NCBI GenBank assembly: GCA_000969725.1 | Contig: JXSR01S002958.1 | Source: Ophiothrix spiculata | Lineage: Eukaryota; Echinodermata; Ophiuroidea; Amphilepidida; Ophiotrichidae | Length of the DNA: 22,322 nucleotides | Strand: one strand, 5' to 3' | In this document: one piece after another, positions 9,660 to 17,720 of the stretch | How positions within the stretch are numbered: the stretch's first letter is position 1 | How the letters are laid out: every line of letters starts with the position of its first letter | The notes under the pieces: model-generated | Database searches by the model: none | What the model saw: only the letters and a program-made list of their open reading frames with translations | What the model was told of the DNA's origin: nothing | Translations under genes and position numbers: made by a program

Positions 9660-10350
9660 ATAGCCAATTATAAATTTACATGAGAGGGATGGAGCTAAAT
9701 AATGATATTATCCAGACAGGGCTAGGAATGTTTTAAAACATTTCAAAACATGTTCAAATCCATTCATAATTGAAGAATTTCTAAGAATATTGCATAATAA
9801 GGTTTCACAAAAAGCCTTTCTTCAATAATGATTGGGAACTGATGATTCCTGACTCAAATATCTAAGAAAATAAATTGTTTGTGGTAAACCCAGATCTGAA
9901 ACCTTTAAAATGAAAATGCCACATCATGGTTGGCCTATTTCACGACACAACACATTATAGCTTCTTATAATATGGAAACCAGGAAGAGGTTAATGGTAAC
10001 ATTACGATTCATGTTCATGACTCTGTAGCTTGCCAAGTAGGATTTAACATCAAGGTATAATTTTCTATTTGGGCCTATGTTTTTTTTATCCACAGTTCAC
10101 AGAATTTGCATTTTTGCAAATACATAAAATAGGCCTACAGGATATAACTTTTTATACAAATCTTTGATAATACCACATCTTACAAATTCACCACATCCCC
10201 ACAAGAATGTACTCTAAATTCTGGAAACGGAAAAAGTTAATCCTCCTTGGACATGTTGGAGTGGCTCTTCAAGGGCAATCAAAAAGATTGACATTTTGAT
10301 TTAACAAAAATCACTAATTCTGCCATACAGGTAAAAATTCACTCTGTAAA
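9660..10350. other. Stretch with no recognised gene
   Basis: AT-rich sequence with one TAGGCCTA at 10130-10137. No coding region, RNA gene or terminal repeat pair found. Confidence 0.5.
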
Positions 10351-10388
10351 GGGTGACGTGTATGGCAAGCCAAACAGGTAAAATATCC

Positions 10389-10610
10389 GTTAAACTGGGT
10401 TTATCGCCGATAAACCCAGTTTTTCGATCGACTGAAAAACTGGGTTCATCGAGAAAAACTTAGTTTATCAAGTGATACCCAGTTTATCGATAAACTAGGT
10501 TTTTCAGGTGAAAAACTGGGTTTATCTAGAAAAACTAGGTTTATCAACCGATAAACTGAGTTTATCACTTTTGAAAAACCCAGTTTTTCAAGTGATAAAC
10601 CCAGTTTATC
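10389..10610. repeat. Array of eleven 17-bp palindromic units (GAWAAAC-NNN-GTTTWTC)
   Basis: Units start at 10389, 10409, 10434, 10453, 10474 (15 bp), 10489, 10510, 10529, 10550, 10573 and 10594. Each has 7-bp inverted arms, GATAAAC or GAAAAAC with GTTTATC or GTTTTTC, around a 3-base core. The core is mostly TGG in one orientation or CCA in the other. Spacers are 0-8 bases, often AAGT or a near variant. At least two more units stand at the right end (partial at 11636-11646, full at 11650-11666). The array runs straight into the gap, so its true length is unknown. Confidence 0.9.
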
Positions 10611-10611
10611 G

Positions 10612-11406
10612 NNNNNNNNNNNNNNNNNNNNNNNNNNNNNNNNNNNNNNNNNNNNNNNNNNNNNNNNNNNNNNNNNNNNNNNNNNNNNNNNNNNNNNNNN
10701 NNNNNNNNNNNNNNNNNNNNNNNNNNNNNNNNNNNNNNNNNNNNNNNNNNNNNNNNNNNNNNNNNNNNNNNNNNNNNNNNNNNNNNNNNNNNNNNNNNNN
10801 NNNNNNNNNNNNNNNNNNNNNNNNNNNNNNNNNNNNNNNNNNNNNNNNNNNNNNNNNNNNNNNNNNNNNNNNNNNNNNNNNNNNNNNNNNNNNNNNNNNN
10901 NNNNNNNNNNNNNNNNNNNNNNNNNNNNNNNNNNNNNNNNNNNNNNNNNNNNNNNNNNNNNNNNNNNNNNNNNNNNNNNNNNNNNNNNNNNNNNNNNNNN
11001 NNNNNNNNNNNNNNNNNNNNNNNNNNNNNNNNNNNNNNNNNNNNNNNNNNNNNNNNNNNNNNNNNNNNNNNNNNNNNNNNNNNNNNNNNNNNNNNNNNNN
11101 NNNNNNNNNNNNNNNNNNNNNNNNNNNNNNNNNNNNNNNNNNNNNNNNNNNNNNNNNNNNNNNNNNNNNNNNNNNNNNNNNNNNNNNNNNNNNNNNNNNN
11201 NNNNNNNNNNNNNNNNNNNNNNNNNNNNNNNNNNNNNNNNNNNNNNNNNNNNNNNNNNNNNNNNNNNNNNNNNNNNNNNNNNNNNNNNNNNNNNNNNNNN
11301 NNNNNNNNNNNNNNNNNNNNNNNNNNNNNNNNNNNNNNNNNNNNNNNNNNNNNNNNNNNNNNNNNNNNNNNNNNNNNNNNNNNNNNNNNNNNNNNNNNNN
11401 NNNNNN
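10612..11406. other. Assembly gap, 795 unresolved bases
   Basis: All N. It begins one base after the last palindromic unit, which suggests that the array itself defeated assembly or sequencing. Nothing can be said about its content, and open frames drawn across it are meaningless. Confidence 0.98.
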
Positions 11407-11699
11407 ACCTCTTTCAATACAAACTTGGCTCTGTTTCCAATACAAAAAGGGTGTACAAAATATCCAAGTTTGAAAATAAGCATTATGAGTTTCTGAATGT
11501 ACCATTCCTGGGTAAATATCATGATGTTTTACTAAACTCTTTAAATTGTGTCCCGTTCATGGTATGGGTAATTTGTTCATATCCCGGGGGGGTACCTGGG
11601 TATTTTGACCGGGTAACCACCCATTACCAAAAGAGCTGGGTTTATCGGCGATAAACCCAGTTTATCGGATATTTTACCTGTTTGGCTTGCCATAGACGT

Positions 11700-12023
11700 G
11701 ACTTTGCACTAAGCATAAGGTAAGATTGATAGAATTTTAAGTCAATCTAATTTACACACTTATAATGATTTTAAAAATGTGCAATTTATGAAATGTTTTA
11801 CCCCGGGGGGGGGGGGGGTACTCAAATTTGGTTTGGGTAGGGATGTGGCGATGTGCCTCTGGGAAATTTGGAAATAAAAAATGACCCATCCATACATGTA
11901 TACCAAAGCTTCTAAATTTTTGAGCCAAATTTGTTCAAAAATCTCTTGTTTAACAGTGTATAATATGCCTCGTATAACATACTTTTCTTACTTTTAAGCT
12001 AAATTTACCTCTTAAAATATTTT
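11700..12023. other. No gene; start of a C4G14-ended repeat
   Basis: CCCC followed by 14 G at 11801-11818 then TACTC resembles the end of another copy of a G-rich-ended repeat family. A possible partner is GGAGTACCCGG at 12370-12380 in the opposite sense, with the SINE fragment at 12024-12117 between them. This pairing is tentative. Confidence 0.4.
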
Positions 12024-12078
12024 CCCCTGTACAATAGACTCCTTCATGGGGTATGCATGTTATGCAAGTACTTGTATC

Positions 12079-12117
<39 letters not shown>
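12024..12117 (+). mobile_element. 5'-truncated SINE 3' end with (TTGA)n tail
   Basis: CCCCTGTAC, then CTTCATGGGGTATGCATGT and TATGCAAG, closely match 21490-21533, the 3' end of the SINE at about 21300-21600. Both are followed by a GATT-type repeat; here nearly ten ATTG units at about 12079-12116. Only the last ~55 bases of the SINE body are present, the usual 5' truncation of retroposed copies. Confidence 0.8.
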
Positions 12118-12386
12118 TGGGAAATCTGAATATCACAAGTTGTAATGAATGTATGGTTTAAAGACTGCTCAAGAAATGCCTTTTATGAACTATATATACG
12201 TACAGTACCAATAGATTGTGCGCAACAATGAAATCTAAGAGATTTGGTGATAAAAATTAATATTACAATAATTCGCCAAGGAAACCCAATCTGGTACTTA
12301 GTACCAAGTAAACTTATCTTCAACTGGGCTCAAACATGAATTCAGTTTTTGAATGCAGGAGGAAGACCGGAGTACCCGGAGAAAAA

Positions 12387-12740
12387 CCCCGGGGGGCACT
12401 GATCTAGCTAGAAAGGTGATACGGGTATATGTGGCCCTTAAGACACACTTTTCACGCCTTGTCTGCCGCTCCCTAGACCCCCATTTCAAGCACGACCTTA
12501 AGTTCGCAAGCCTTAGAAATTGTCAGTTCCCCAGCCTCATTTCAAGCAAAATTTTGAAACTTTTTGCTTCCAGAGCCCAAATTTTGCTCAAAAAACTAGT
12601 TCTGAATGGTAATTTTTTGGACCCTTCAGTTCTGTAGACTCCCTTTTCAGAGTTAATCTTCCGTTCCCTAGACTAGGGTTTCAGATATTGGGGCCGCACA
12701 CCCCTACTAAAACCAAAGTTGGGTGCCTCCCCCCCTGGGG
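12387..12740 (+). mobile_element. 354-bp MITE with CCCCGGGGGG ends (copy 2)
   Basis: CCCCGGGGGGCAC at 12387-12399 is mirrored by GTGCCTCCCCCCCTGGGG at 12723-12740, and AAAA abuts both outer ends, a possible 4-bp target duplication. The interior matches the broken copy at 5344-6240. The immediately preceding bases (ACCGGAGTACCCGGAGAAAA, 12366-12385) resemble a GGAGNACCCGGAGAAAACC motif that I recall as recurrent in fish and invertebrate repeats. This recollection is unverified. No coding capacity is credible. Confidence 0.6.
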
Positions 12741-13883
12741 AAAACCTGTAGGGCATAAAAATAATTTATAAATACTACTACTAGAAACACTATTGTTTCC
12801 TTGTTTAACTTAAATTATACCATACATGTTCTATTTTTAGGTTTATATCAAATTAAATATTAGTTCAAAATATTGAACAGGAGTACTTACCTTAATAAAA
12901 CAAAAGTAGATTTTAGTCAAATTTGCTTTTCTTCCCATGGAATTCTGCAAATATTGCCAAAATCATCCCAATATACCTATTTTATTTGGTTTAGTGGTAA
13001 AGAATAAATAAATCCATGTGAGTGTTGCACTCAACTGATATTTTACCGCTTCCGCACTACTTGTTAGATCAGCAAATAACTTCAATTTGTTACATATTTA
13101 TTTTCATATTTATCAAAAAGATTCTCTATATCCAACATAAAACCTTGTCTATGAAGTTCTTCTATTTGTAGTAGTAGGCCTACATAAAATTAACTTTCTG
13201 AAAAGTTATGCTTTATCAAAATATTTGGATGCAAATTTGACGAGTCCCATTTCACAATTTTGTAAGTTCCCCTTGAATGAAAAGAGATGTGCACAAAATG
13301 GTAAACAAATAGACTATTTATGGGTACTCCAACAGATTAAGGGGACTGGCCTAGATCCTGTCCGCTGATTTTCTGACCTAATATTTTCTTCACATGTATC
13401 GATAGTACATGATTATACCAACATATCCCACAAGTAGTTTCCGCTGAATTTGTGTAACAGAGGAGAAAAATTAAATTATTTACCAGTTGTATTTTTTGTC
13501 GCCGGCGACAAAAAATGGTTGAAAAAGTGTTTCTAGTTTCAAATCTTAAAAAAGATCTTGTTTCTACACTGTGATGGGTAAACAAAATTATTTTTGATAA
13601 AATTGGTTCTCTTTTGATATGAATTAACTTATCTCCTAGAGCTTCATTTGATCTTTTATCTGGTAAATCCAAACTGAGGTTCAAATTTAGGATTTAGAAA
13701 ACACTGGATAGTCACACCCCATCACAGATAGATATATTGCTAATCAATTCGCTGTCAATTTGAGCCATTTCTGTGTACATTTTTTTGTATTTTTTTTGAT
13801 TTTACTACACTTTTAAGCTTTATTTAATTTGCATTTCCATATGTTTTTAATTCTAAGTGGAATCTAGGTTATTATCATATAGG
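12741..13883. other. Stretch with no recognised gene; 26-bp palindrome inside
   Basis: AT-rich sequence. A possible lone MITE end (ATTAAGGGGACTGGCC) is at about 13336-13351. TAGGCCTA occurs at 13175-13182. The 115-codon frame on the minus strand at 13337-13684 runs through the palindrome at 13491-13516 and shows no motif. Confidence 0.5.
13491..13516. repeat. Perfect 26-bp palindrome with TGTCGCCGGCGACA core
   Basis: ATTTTTTGTCGCC is followed directly by its exact complement. The core shares TGTCG...CGACA with the palindromes at 8059-8074 and 16116-16133, although the flanking sequence is not evidently related. Confidence 0.9.
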
Positions 13884-14337
13884 CAGCGTTCGAATTAAGG
13901 AAAAAAACATGGTTGTCCGACGGACAACCAAGTTGTAATTTTTGGTTGTCCGTCAGATATTTGGTTGTCCGTCAGGCGCGGCGCCAGACTCAAAGGTACC
14001 CCCAAAATGTTTTGATGTAGCTTTTCAAAACTGACAGGCAAAAAAAAAAGGGTCTCCCAAGGGCACAGACAACTATGAGACACCTACTTCTACTTTTTTC
14101 AACAACAAATAAAAGTCATATTTTTTACGGCGATCAGGGAATTGAAGAAAAATGCTCAACAATATTACAATTTTATCGAAGGTTTGAAAAGAAATAAACC
14201 TGCTTAATGAGAAGTATACGTTTATTTGACTTTAAAAAATTATGGTTGTCCGCCGGACAACCACAGCATTAATTTAGGTTGTCCGACGCTAGATTTGGTT
14301 GTCCCGGGCAACCGGACAACCAGAATTTCGAGCGCTG
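13884..14337. mobile_element. 454-bp hAT-type MITE with 8-bp TSD CATATAGG
   Basis: CATATAGG occurs at 13876-13883 and again at 14338-14345, a perfect 8-bp target duplication. The ends are CAGCGTTCGAATT and, on the other strand, CAGCGCTCGAAATT. An 8-bp duplication with CAG-starting TIRs is the established signature of the hAT superfamily. GGTTGTCC or its complement occurs nine times, all within about 95 bases of one end or the other (13911, 13922, 13944, 13963, 14244, 14255, 14277, 14297, 14314). These fit subterminal transposase-binding repeats. There is no transposase, so the copy depends on one encoded elsewhere. Confidence 0.9.
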
Positions 14338-14405
14338 CATATAGGCCCATATGGAGTAATTAGCATTTTGAGTTTCGAAAATGGTATCATGTGTAAGCAT
14401 TTTAA

Positions 14406-14980
14406 GGCTGGGGTAGACCTTCAAATGGCATAAACCGATTTTGTACTCTAACTTTCAAACTAATTGCATAAACTATATAAAAGTATACATTTTTAGAAGC
14501 GGATTTTTTGCCCCAAAATTTCTGGAAAGCCTAACTAAAATTTGCATTCGTGAAATTTTGAACTTTTTTGCTTTTTGGAATTTAGAAACAAATGTCAAAA
14601 ATAGGTCAAAAAATGCAAAAAATCCCACCGCTGCCACCAAAATGGCAATTTTTGGCCTATTTTTGGCATTTTTTCAAAAAATAAGATAAAAATCAAAAAT
14701 TTGAGAAAACCATTCCTAGACATTTGTTTCTAAATTTTAAAAAGCAAAAAAGTTCAAAATTTCACGAAGGCAAATTTTAGTTAGGCTTTCCAGAAATTTT
14801 GGGGCAAAAAATACGGTTTTTGGCATTTTTTGCCAAAATTAAAATTTTTGGTCAAAAACTGATATCATCATCATGTTCAGGGTAAAAATCTGCTTCTAAA
14901 AATGTATACCTTTATATGGTTTATGCAATTAGTTTGAGAGTACAAAAACAGTTCATGCTAGTTGAAGGTCTACCCCAGCC
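14406..14980. mobile_element. 575-bp long-hairpin (foldback) element flanked by TTAA
   Basis: TTAA stands at 14402-14405 and 14981-14984. The left arm (14406-14596) and right arm (14719-14980) are complementary over almost the whole left arm. Perfect blocks include the outermost 19 bases, TACATTTTTAGAAGC, and TTTCTGGAAAGCCTAACTAA. The right arm has about 75 extra bases (around 14811-14885) with no counterpart. A 122-base AT-rich loop separates the arms. It is a MITE-like foldback; TTAA suggests piggyBac or Kolobok mobilisation. The open frame at 14441-14689 is just the arm plus loop. A transcript would fold into a long hairpin RNA. Confidence 0.85.
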
Positions 14981-15093
14981 TTAAATAAACACTGGAATTC
15001 GATCACTCAAGCATTGTAAATAGGCACGTAAATCATACTATAATTCACAGGATGGCATGTGTGTGTTTGTTTGTTTGTGGGTTTGTCAGTTTT

Positions 15094-15690
15094 TAACTCC
15101 AGACCCCTTGACCCGATCTGGACCAGACTTGGACCATGTATAGCAATTGACCCCCTGAGTGTTATAGGGGTGGTCCGCTGGAGGTCATCCAAGGTCAAAG
15201 GTCATCTAGAGGTCAAATCTTGAAATTGTCCAAAATGTTGACCTAAGGTCATTCCAGGTCATTTTGATGTCATGGCCATAACTCAAGAACCCTTGATCCT
15301 ACCTGGACCAAACCTTGACCATGAATAGCAATTGGGGCCCTGAGTGTACAGGGGTGGTCTGGTGGAAGTCATTTAAGGTCAAAGGTCATCTAGAGGTCAA
15401 ATCTTGAAATTGTCCCAAAAAGTTGATCTAAGGTCGTCCCAGGTCATTTTGAGATCACGGCCATAACTCCAGAATCCTTGACCCTACCTGGACCAAATTT
15501 GGACCATGAATAGCTATTGTCCCCTGGGTGTTATAGAAGTGGTCCAGTAGATCTCATCTAAGGTAAAAAGGACAAATCTTAAAATTGACCAAAAAGTCGT
15601 AAGGTCATCCCAGGCCATAACTCTTGAAGACTTGAACCTACCTGGATTAAACTGGGACCATGAATAACATTTAGCCCATGAGAATGTTAA
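15094..15690 (+). repeat. ~185-bp tandem repeat, about 3.3 copies, rich in AGGTCA
   Basis: TAACTC at 15094, 15279, 15464 and 15618 marks successive monomers with spacing 185, 185 and 154; the last has deletions. Each contains CCTGGACCAAA or a near form, GGACCATGAATAGC, and a block of AGGTCA hexamers. AGGTCA appears eleven times on this strand between 15182 and 15607. In two monomers the arrangement AGGTCA-A-AGGTCA-TCTAG-AGGTCA is exact (15192-15215 and 15376-15399). The whole is preceded by a GTTT-rich run at 15061-15080. It is a minisatellite-like array; no coding role. Confidence 0.9.
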
Positions 15691-15713
15691 GGGGTTATAC
15701 TCAGCTAGCGAGG

Positions 15714-15730
15714 CCCGCGAGTAGCGCGGG
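15714..15730. repeat. GC-rich hairpin CCCGCG-AGTAG-CGCGGG
   Basis: A perfect 6-bp GC stem with a 5-base loop in otherwise AT-rich DNA, just downstream of the tandem repeat. Looser complementarity (GCGAG and ACTCCGC) extends outward. It could be a terminal hairpin of a Helitron-like element, but no CTRR end follows at the expected distance, so this is left open. Confidence 0.6.
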
Positions 15731-15959
15731 TACTCCGCAAGTGAGTTGAAAGCAACAAGCATCACCTACAAAAAAACCTGTGTACAGAAAAACTTCTTCT
15801 CAAAAAAAGGCATAAACAATTTGCTTAAGTTTTTAACTTTAATGGTCAGTCATGGTAGATCCAAATTTGTTACATTTTCTAACTTTAGTATTATCCCAGA
15901 GAAATTGACCTGCCTTATTTATCGCACACACCAAATTACTTTTTACCAATTGCCTCTGA

Positions 15960-16308
15960 AATGACATTTGAGATTGAGACTTTTAGCTGGTTAGAATCCT
16001 AGAATGGTTTATGTTACAATCCCCAAACCATTCTTTCAAATGAGCTTTCATTTTTTAGGAAATTGAGAAAATGTGTCATTTTCTAATATATTACTGTTCA
16101 ACTGTTGGCACCCTGACTGTCGGGCCCGACAGTAATTACAACACAGTGACTAGTGATTTTTAGAATGCTGAAAAGCTTGTAACTTAAAAACGAATTGTCG
16201 GAATCAAGTGAAATTTCCTGACTACATTCATGTTGTACCATACTCTTCTTTTTATTTAGCTAGGAAAAAGGTTTGGTTTTCGTCACACCAGAATCATGAA
16301 TTGCACCT
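15960..16308 (-). mobile_element. MITE (family 3, copy 2), inverted, one end truncated
   Basis: Read on the minus strand, it starts with AGGTGCAATTCATGAT (16308-16293) and follows copy 1 (7884-8214) through TTTCACTTGATTCCGAC, TACAAGCTTTTCAGC, TGTGTTGTAATTACTGTCGG and AGAAAATGACACATTTTC, to GGATTCT near 15995. The second TIR is not seen, so this end is truncated or diverged. About 30 extra bases follow its central palindrome (16116-16133). Confidence 0.7.
16116..16133. repeat. Perfect 18-bp palindrome ACTGTCGGGCCCGACAGT
   Basis: Self-complementary throughout and positioned as in copy 1 of the same MITE (8059-8074). Relative to that copy the core has lost one G and one C symmetrically. Confidence 0.9.
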
Positions 16309-16562
16309 GTACGCTTAACCTAGCCTCAACACAGGCCTTCTGATGTACATACATCTATATAGGCCTGAGAGAATCGACGTGAACATGTGCTAAGTTAAAA
16401 GTCATGATTTCAAGAAATTTGAAAAAGGTCAAAACAATTTGACCATCAAATAGGGGGAAACGTTCATCGACAAGAATGAGGTACTTGATCATCTAAATAA
16501 TCCATACTTTAAAAAAGATCAACCAAAATTGAAAAAAACAAAATCACATAGCCTAGCCTAGA

Positions 16563-16625
16563 CCAAATCATAGTCGACCAAAATTTTCGCTACCGTACCA
16601 AACATTTGGTCGTGACGTCAAAATG
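16563..16625 (+). mobile_element. Left arm of a family 1 foldback element
   Basis: CCAAATCATAGTCG, CAAAATTTTCGCTACC, ACCAAACATTTGGT and GTGACGTCA follow in the same order as in copy A at 94-211. The complementary arm stands 1.9 kb away at 18495-18573. The two may be the ends of one interrupted element or two independent copies. Confidence 0.65.
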
Positions 16626-16756
16626 ACGAGTGACTCCAAACAAGATAACTTCAACACCGAGACTAGAGTTGAGACCAAATAAAATTTTGCGCTAGATAGC
16701 ACATGTTATTGAATTGCCATATACACTGGACCAAATCAAATGTTTGCTACCTGTTC

Positions 16757-17480
16757 ATAATAATATATATTAATGACTTACCAGACCTGTTACAATGCCA
16801 GACCCGCCTTTTTGCTGATGACTGTTTAGTCTACGCACCCGTCTCAGAGGACAAGGATATGGACAAGTTACAGATTGATCTAAAGTCGTTGGAAAAGGGG
16901 CAAGATAAGTGGAAGATGAGCTTTAATCCATCAAAGTGCTCGGTGATGGAAATTACCTTCAAAAGAGACCCACCACACAGAGACTACATCTTCTGTGAAC
17001 AGATCTTACAAAAATGTCCATCACATCCATATCTGGGAGTCCAACTTCATAGCAAACTCAACTGGGATGAGCATGTATCTAACACCATCAGCAATGCAAA
17101 TCGCACACTTGGAATCGTGCAGAAGAACTTGTGGTTCTGCCCAAGGGAAGTTAAATCAACTGCTTACACCACATTAGTGAGACCAGTCCTCAAGTATGCA
17201 AGTTGTGCCTGGGATCCATACAAAAAGGGAACCGTAGACAAAATTGAAAAGGTACAACGCAAAGCAGCATGCTTCTGCATGGGTGATTACAAGTGGGACA
17301 GCAGTGTTGACAAAATGTTGGAAACTCTGGAATGGGACACATTAAAAATCAGGAGAGAAAAGACCAGACTTGCAATGATGTTCAAAATTCAAAATGACCT
17401 CGTGGGAATAAATAGGGAAGCATACACTAAAATTTCCAAAGAAGCGGGCAAAAGAAGAAACCACACTCAGGCTTTTAGTG
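16757..17480 (+). pseudogene. LINE reverse transcriptase remnant (CR1/jockey-like)
   Basis: A single open frame carries the middle and thumb of a non-LTR reverse transcriptase. It begins at YINDLPDLL, continues with TRLFADDCLVY (FADD at 16811-16822, catalytic aspartates intact), then MSFNPSKCSVM, PYLGVQL, VRPVLKYASCAWDP and IEKVQRKAACF. These motifs are typical of CR1/jockey-type LINEs. The endonuclease and RT motifs upstream of FADD are missing, so it is 5'-truncated and inactive, although no frameshift is seen over about 720 bases, which suggests a fairly young insertion. Homology ends near RRNHTQAF at about 17476; the C-terminal coding segment then appears on the opposite strand. Confidence 0.9.
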
Positions 17481-17494
17481 AGCGCGCATGCATG

Positions 17495-17713
17495 CTAGAA
17501 CTTGGTCCGGTTTGGTGGGTTGTTTTCTAATTGTTGTTTGAAATTGTCGTATGATCCAGATGATATTGTTTGTTGGCTGAGGTCATTCCATGTTTTGATT
17601 GTACGAGGAAAGTAGGAGTTCTTGTTATGTAGACGTCTTTCTTTGCAAATGGTGTAACTAACAGCTGAGTTAGCGACATGCGTGAATACGCCCAGCTGAA
17701 ATTCAGAAGGTTC
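17495..17713 (-). pseudogene. Inverted C-terminal segment of a LINE reverse transcriptase
   Basis: Read on the minus strand from 17713 to the stop at 17495-17497, a 72-codon frame contains NSYFPRTIKTWNDL followed by SYDNFKQQLEN. This is the hallmark C-terminus of CR1/jockey-like LINE ORF2 proteins (FPRT-x-W-N-L then an F-x-x-x-L ending). It directly follows the plus-strand reverse transcriptase but in the opposite orientation, so the 3' coding part has been inverted, or two related fragments lie head to head. Its upstream side is cut by the TIR element at 17721. No polyA-like or microsatellite tail was identified. Confidence 0.85.
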
Positions 17714-17720
17714 ATACTTT

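Larger units (their letters stand above)
10356..11699. mobile_element. Element with 64-bp TIRs enclosing a palindromic array
   Basis: The left end (10356-10419) and the complement of the right end (11636-11699) agree at about 62 of 64 positions. They contain TATGGCAAGCCAAACAGG, AAAATATCCG and then two units of the internal palindrome. Between them lie an array of 17-bp palindromic units (10389-10610), 795 unresolved bases, and about 230 bases of AT-rich, non-repetitive sequence. No transposase motif is visible in the sequenced part; any coding region would have to be in the gap. The inverted similarity may extend a few bases outward (AAAG at 10348-10351 and CTTT at 11702-11705), and no target duplication is obvious. 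I infer a non-autonomous TIR transposon. I do not recognise the family. Confidence 0.75.

Noticed and set aside
10389-10610. CRISPR-like array
   Set aside because: Units are regularly spaced palindromes, but spacers are only 0-8 bases, the units vary, and the context is a eukaryotic TIR element. It is not a CRISPR array.
10446-11522. Open frames spanning the gap on both strands
   Set aside because: They consist almost entirely of undetermined bases; the flanking residues are translated palindrome array.
13337-13684. 115-codon frame on the minus strand
   Set aside because: It crosses a perfect 26-bp palindrome, shows no domain or motif, and has low-complexity composition.
14441-14689. 82-codon frame on the plus strand
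   Set aside because: It is the left arm and loop of the long hairpin element, with no protein-like features.
15714-15730. Helitron 3' terminal hairpin
   Set aside because: The hairpin is good, but no CTRR terminus follows at about 10 bases and no matching 5' TC end was seen.
16757-17713. Twin-priming (5' inversion) explanation for the LINE
   Set aside because: Twin priming would put the inverted 5' part before a sense 3' part; the order and strands here are the reverse.
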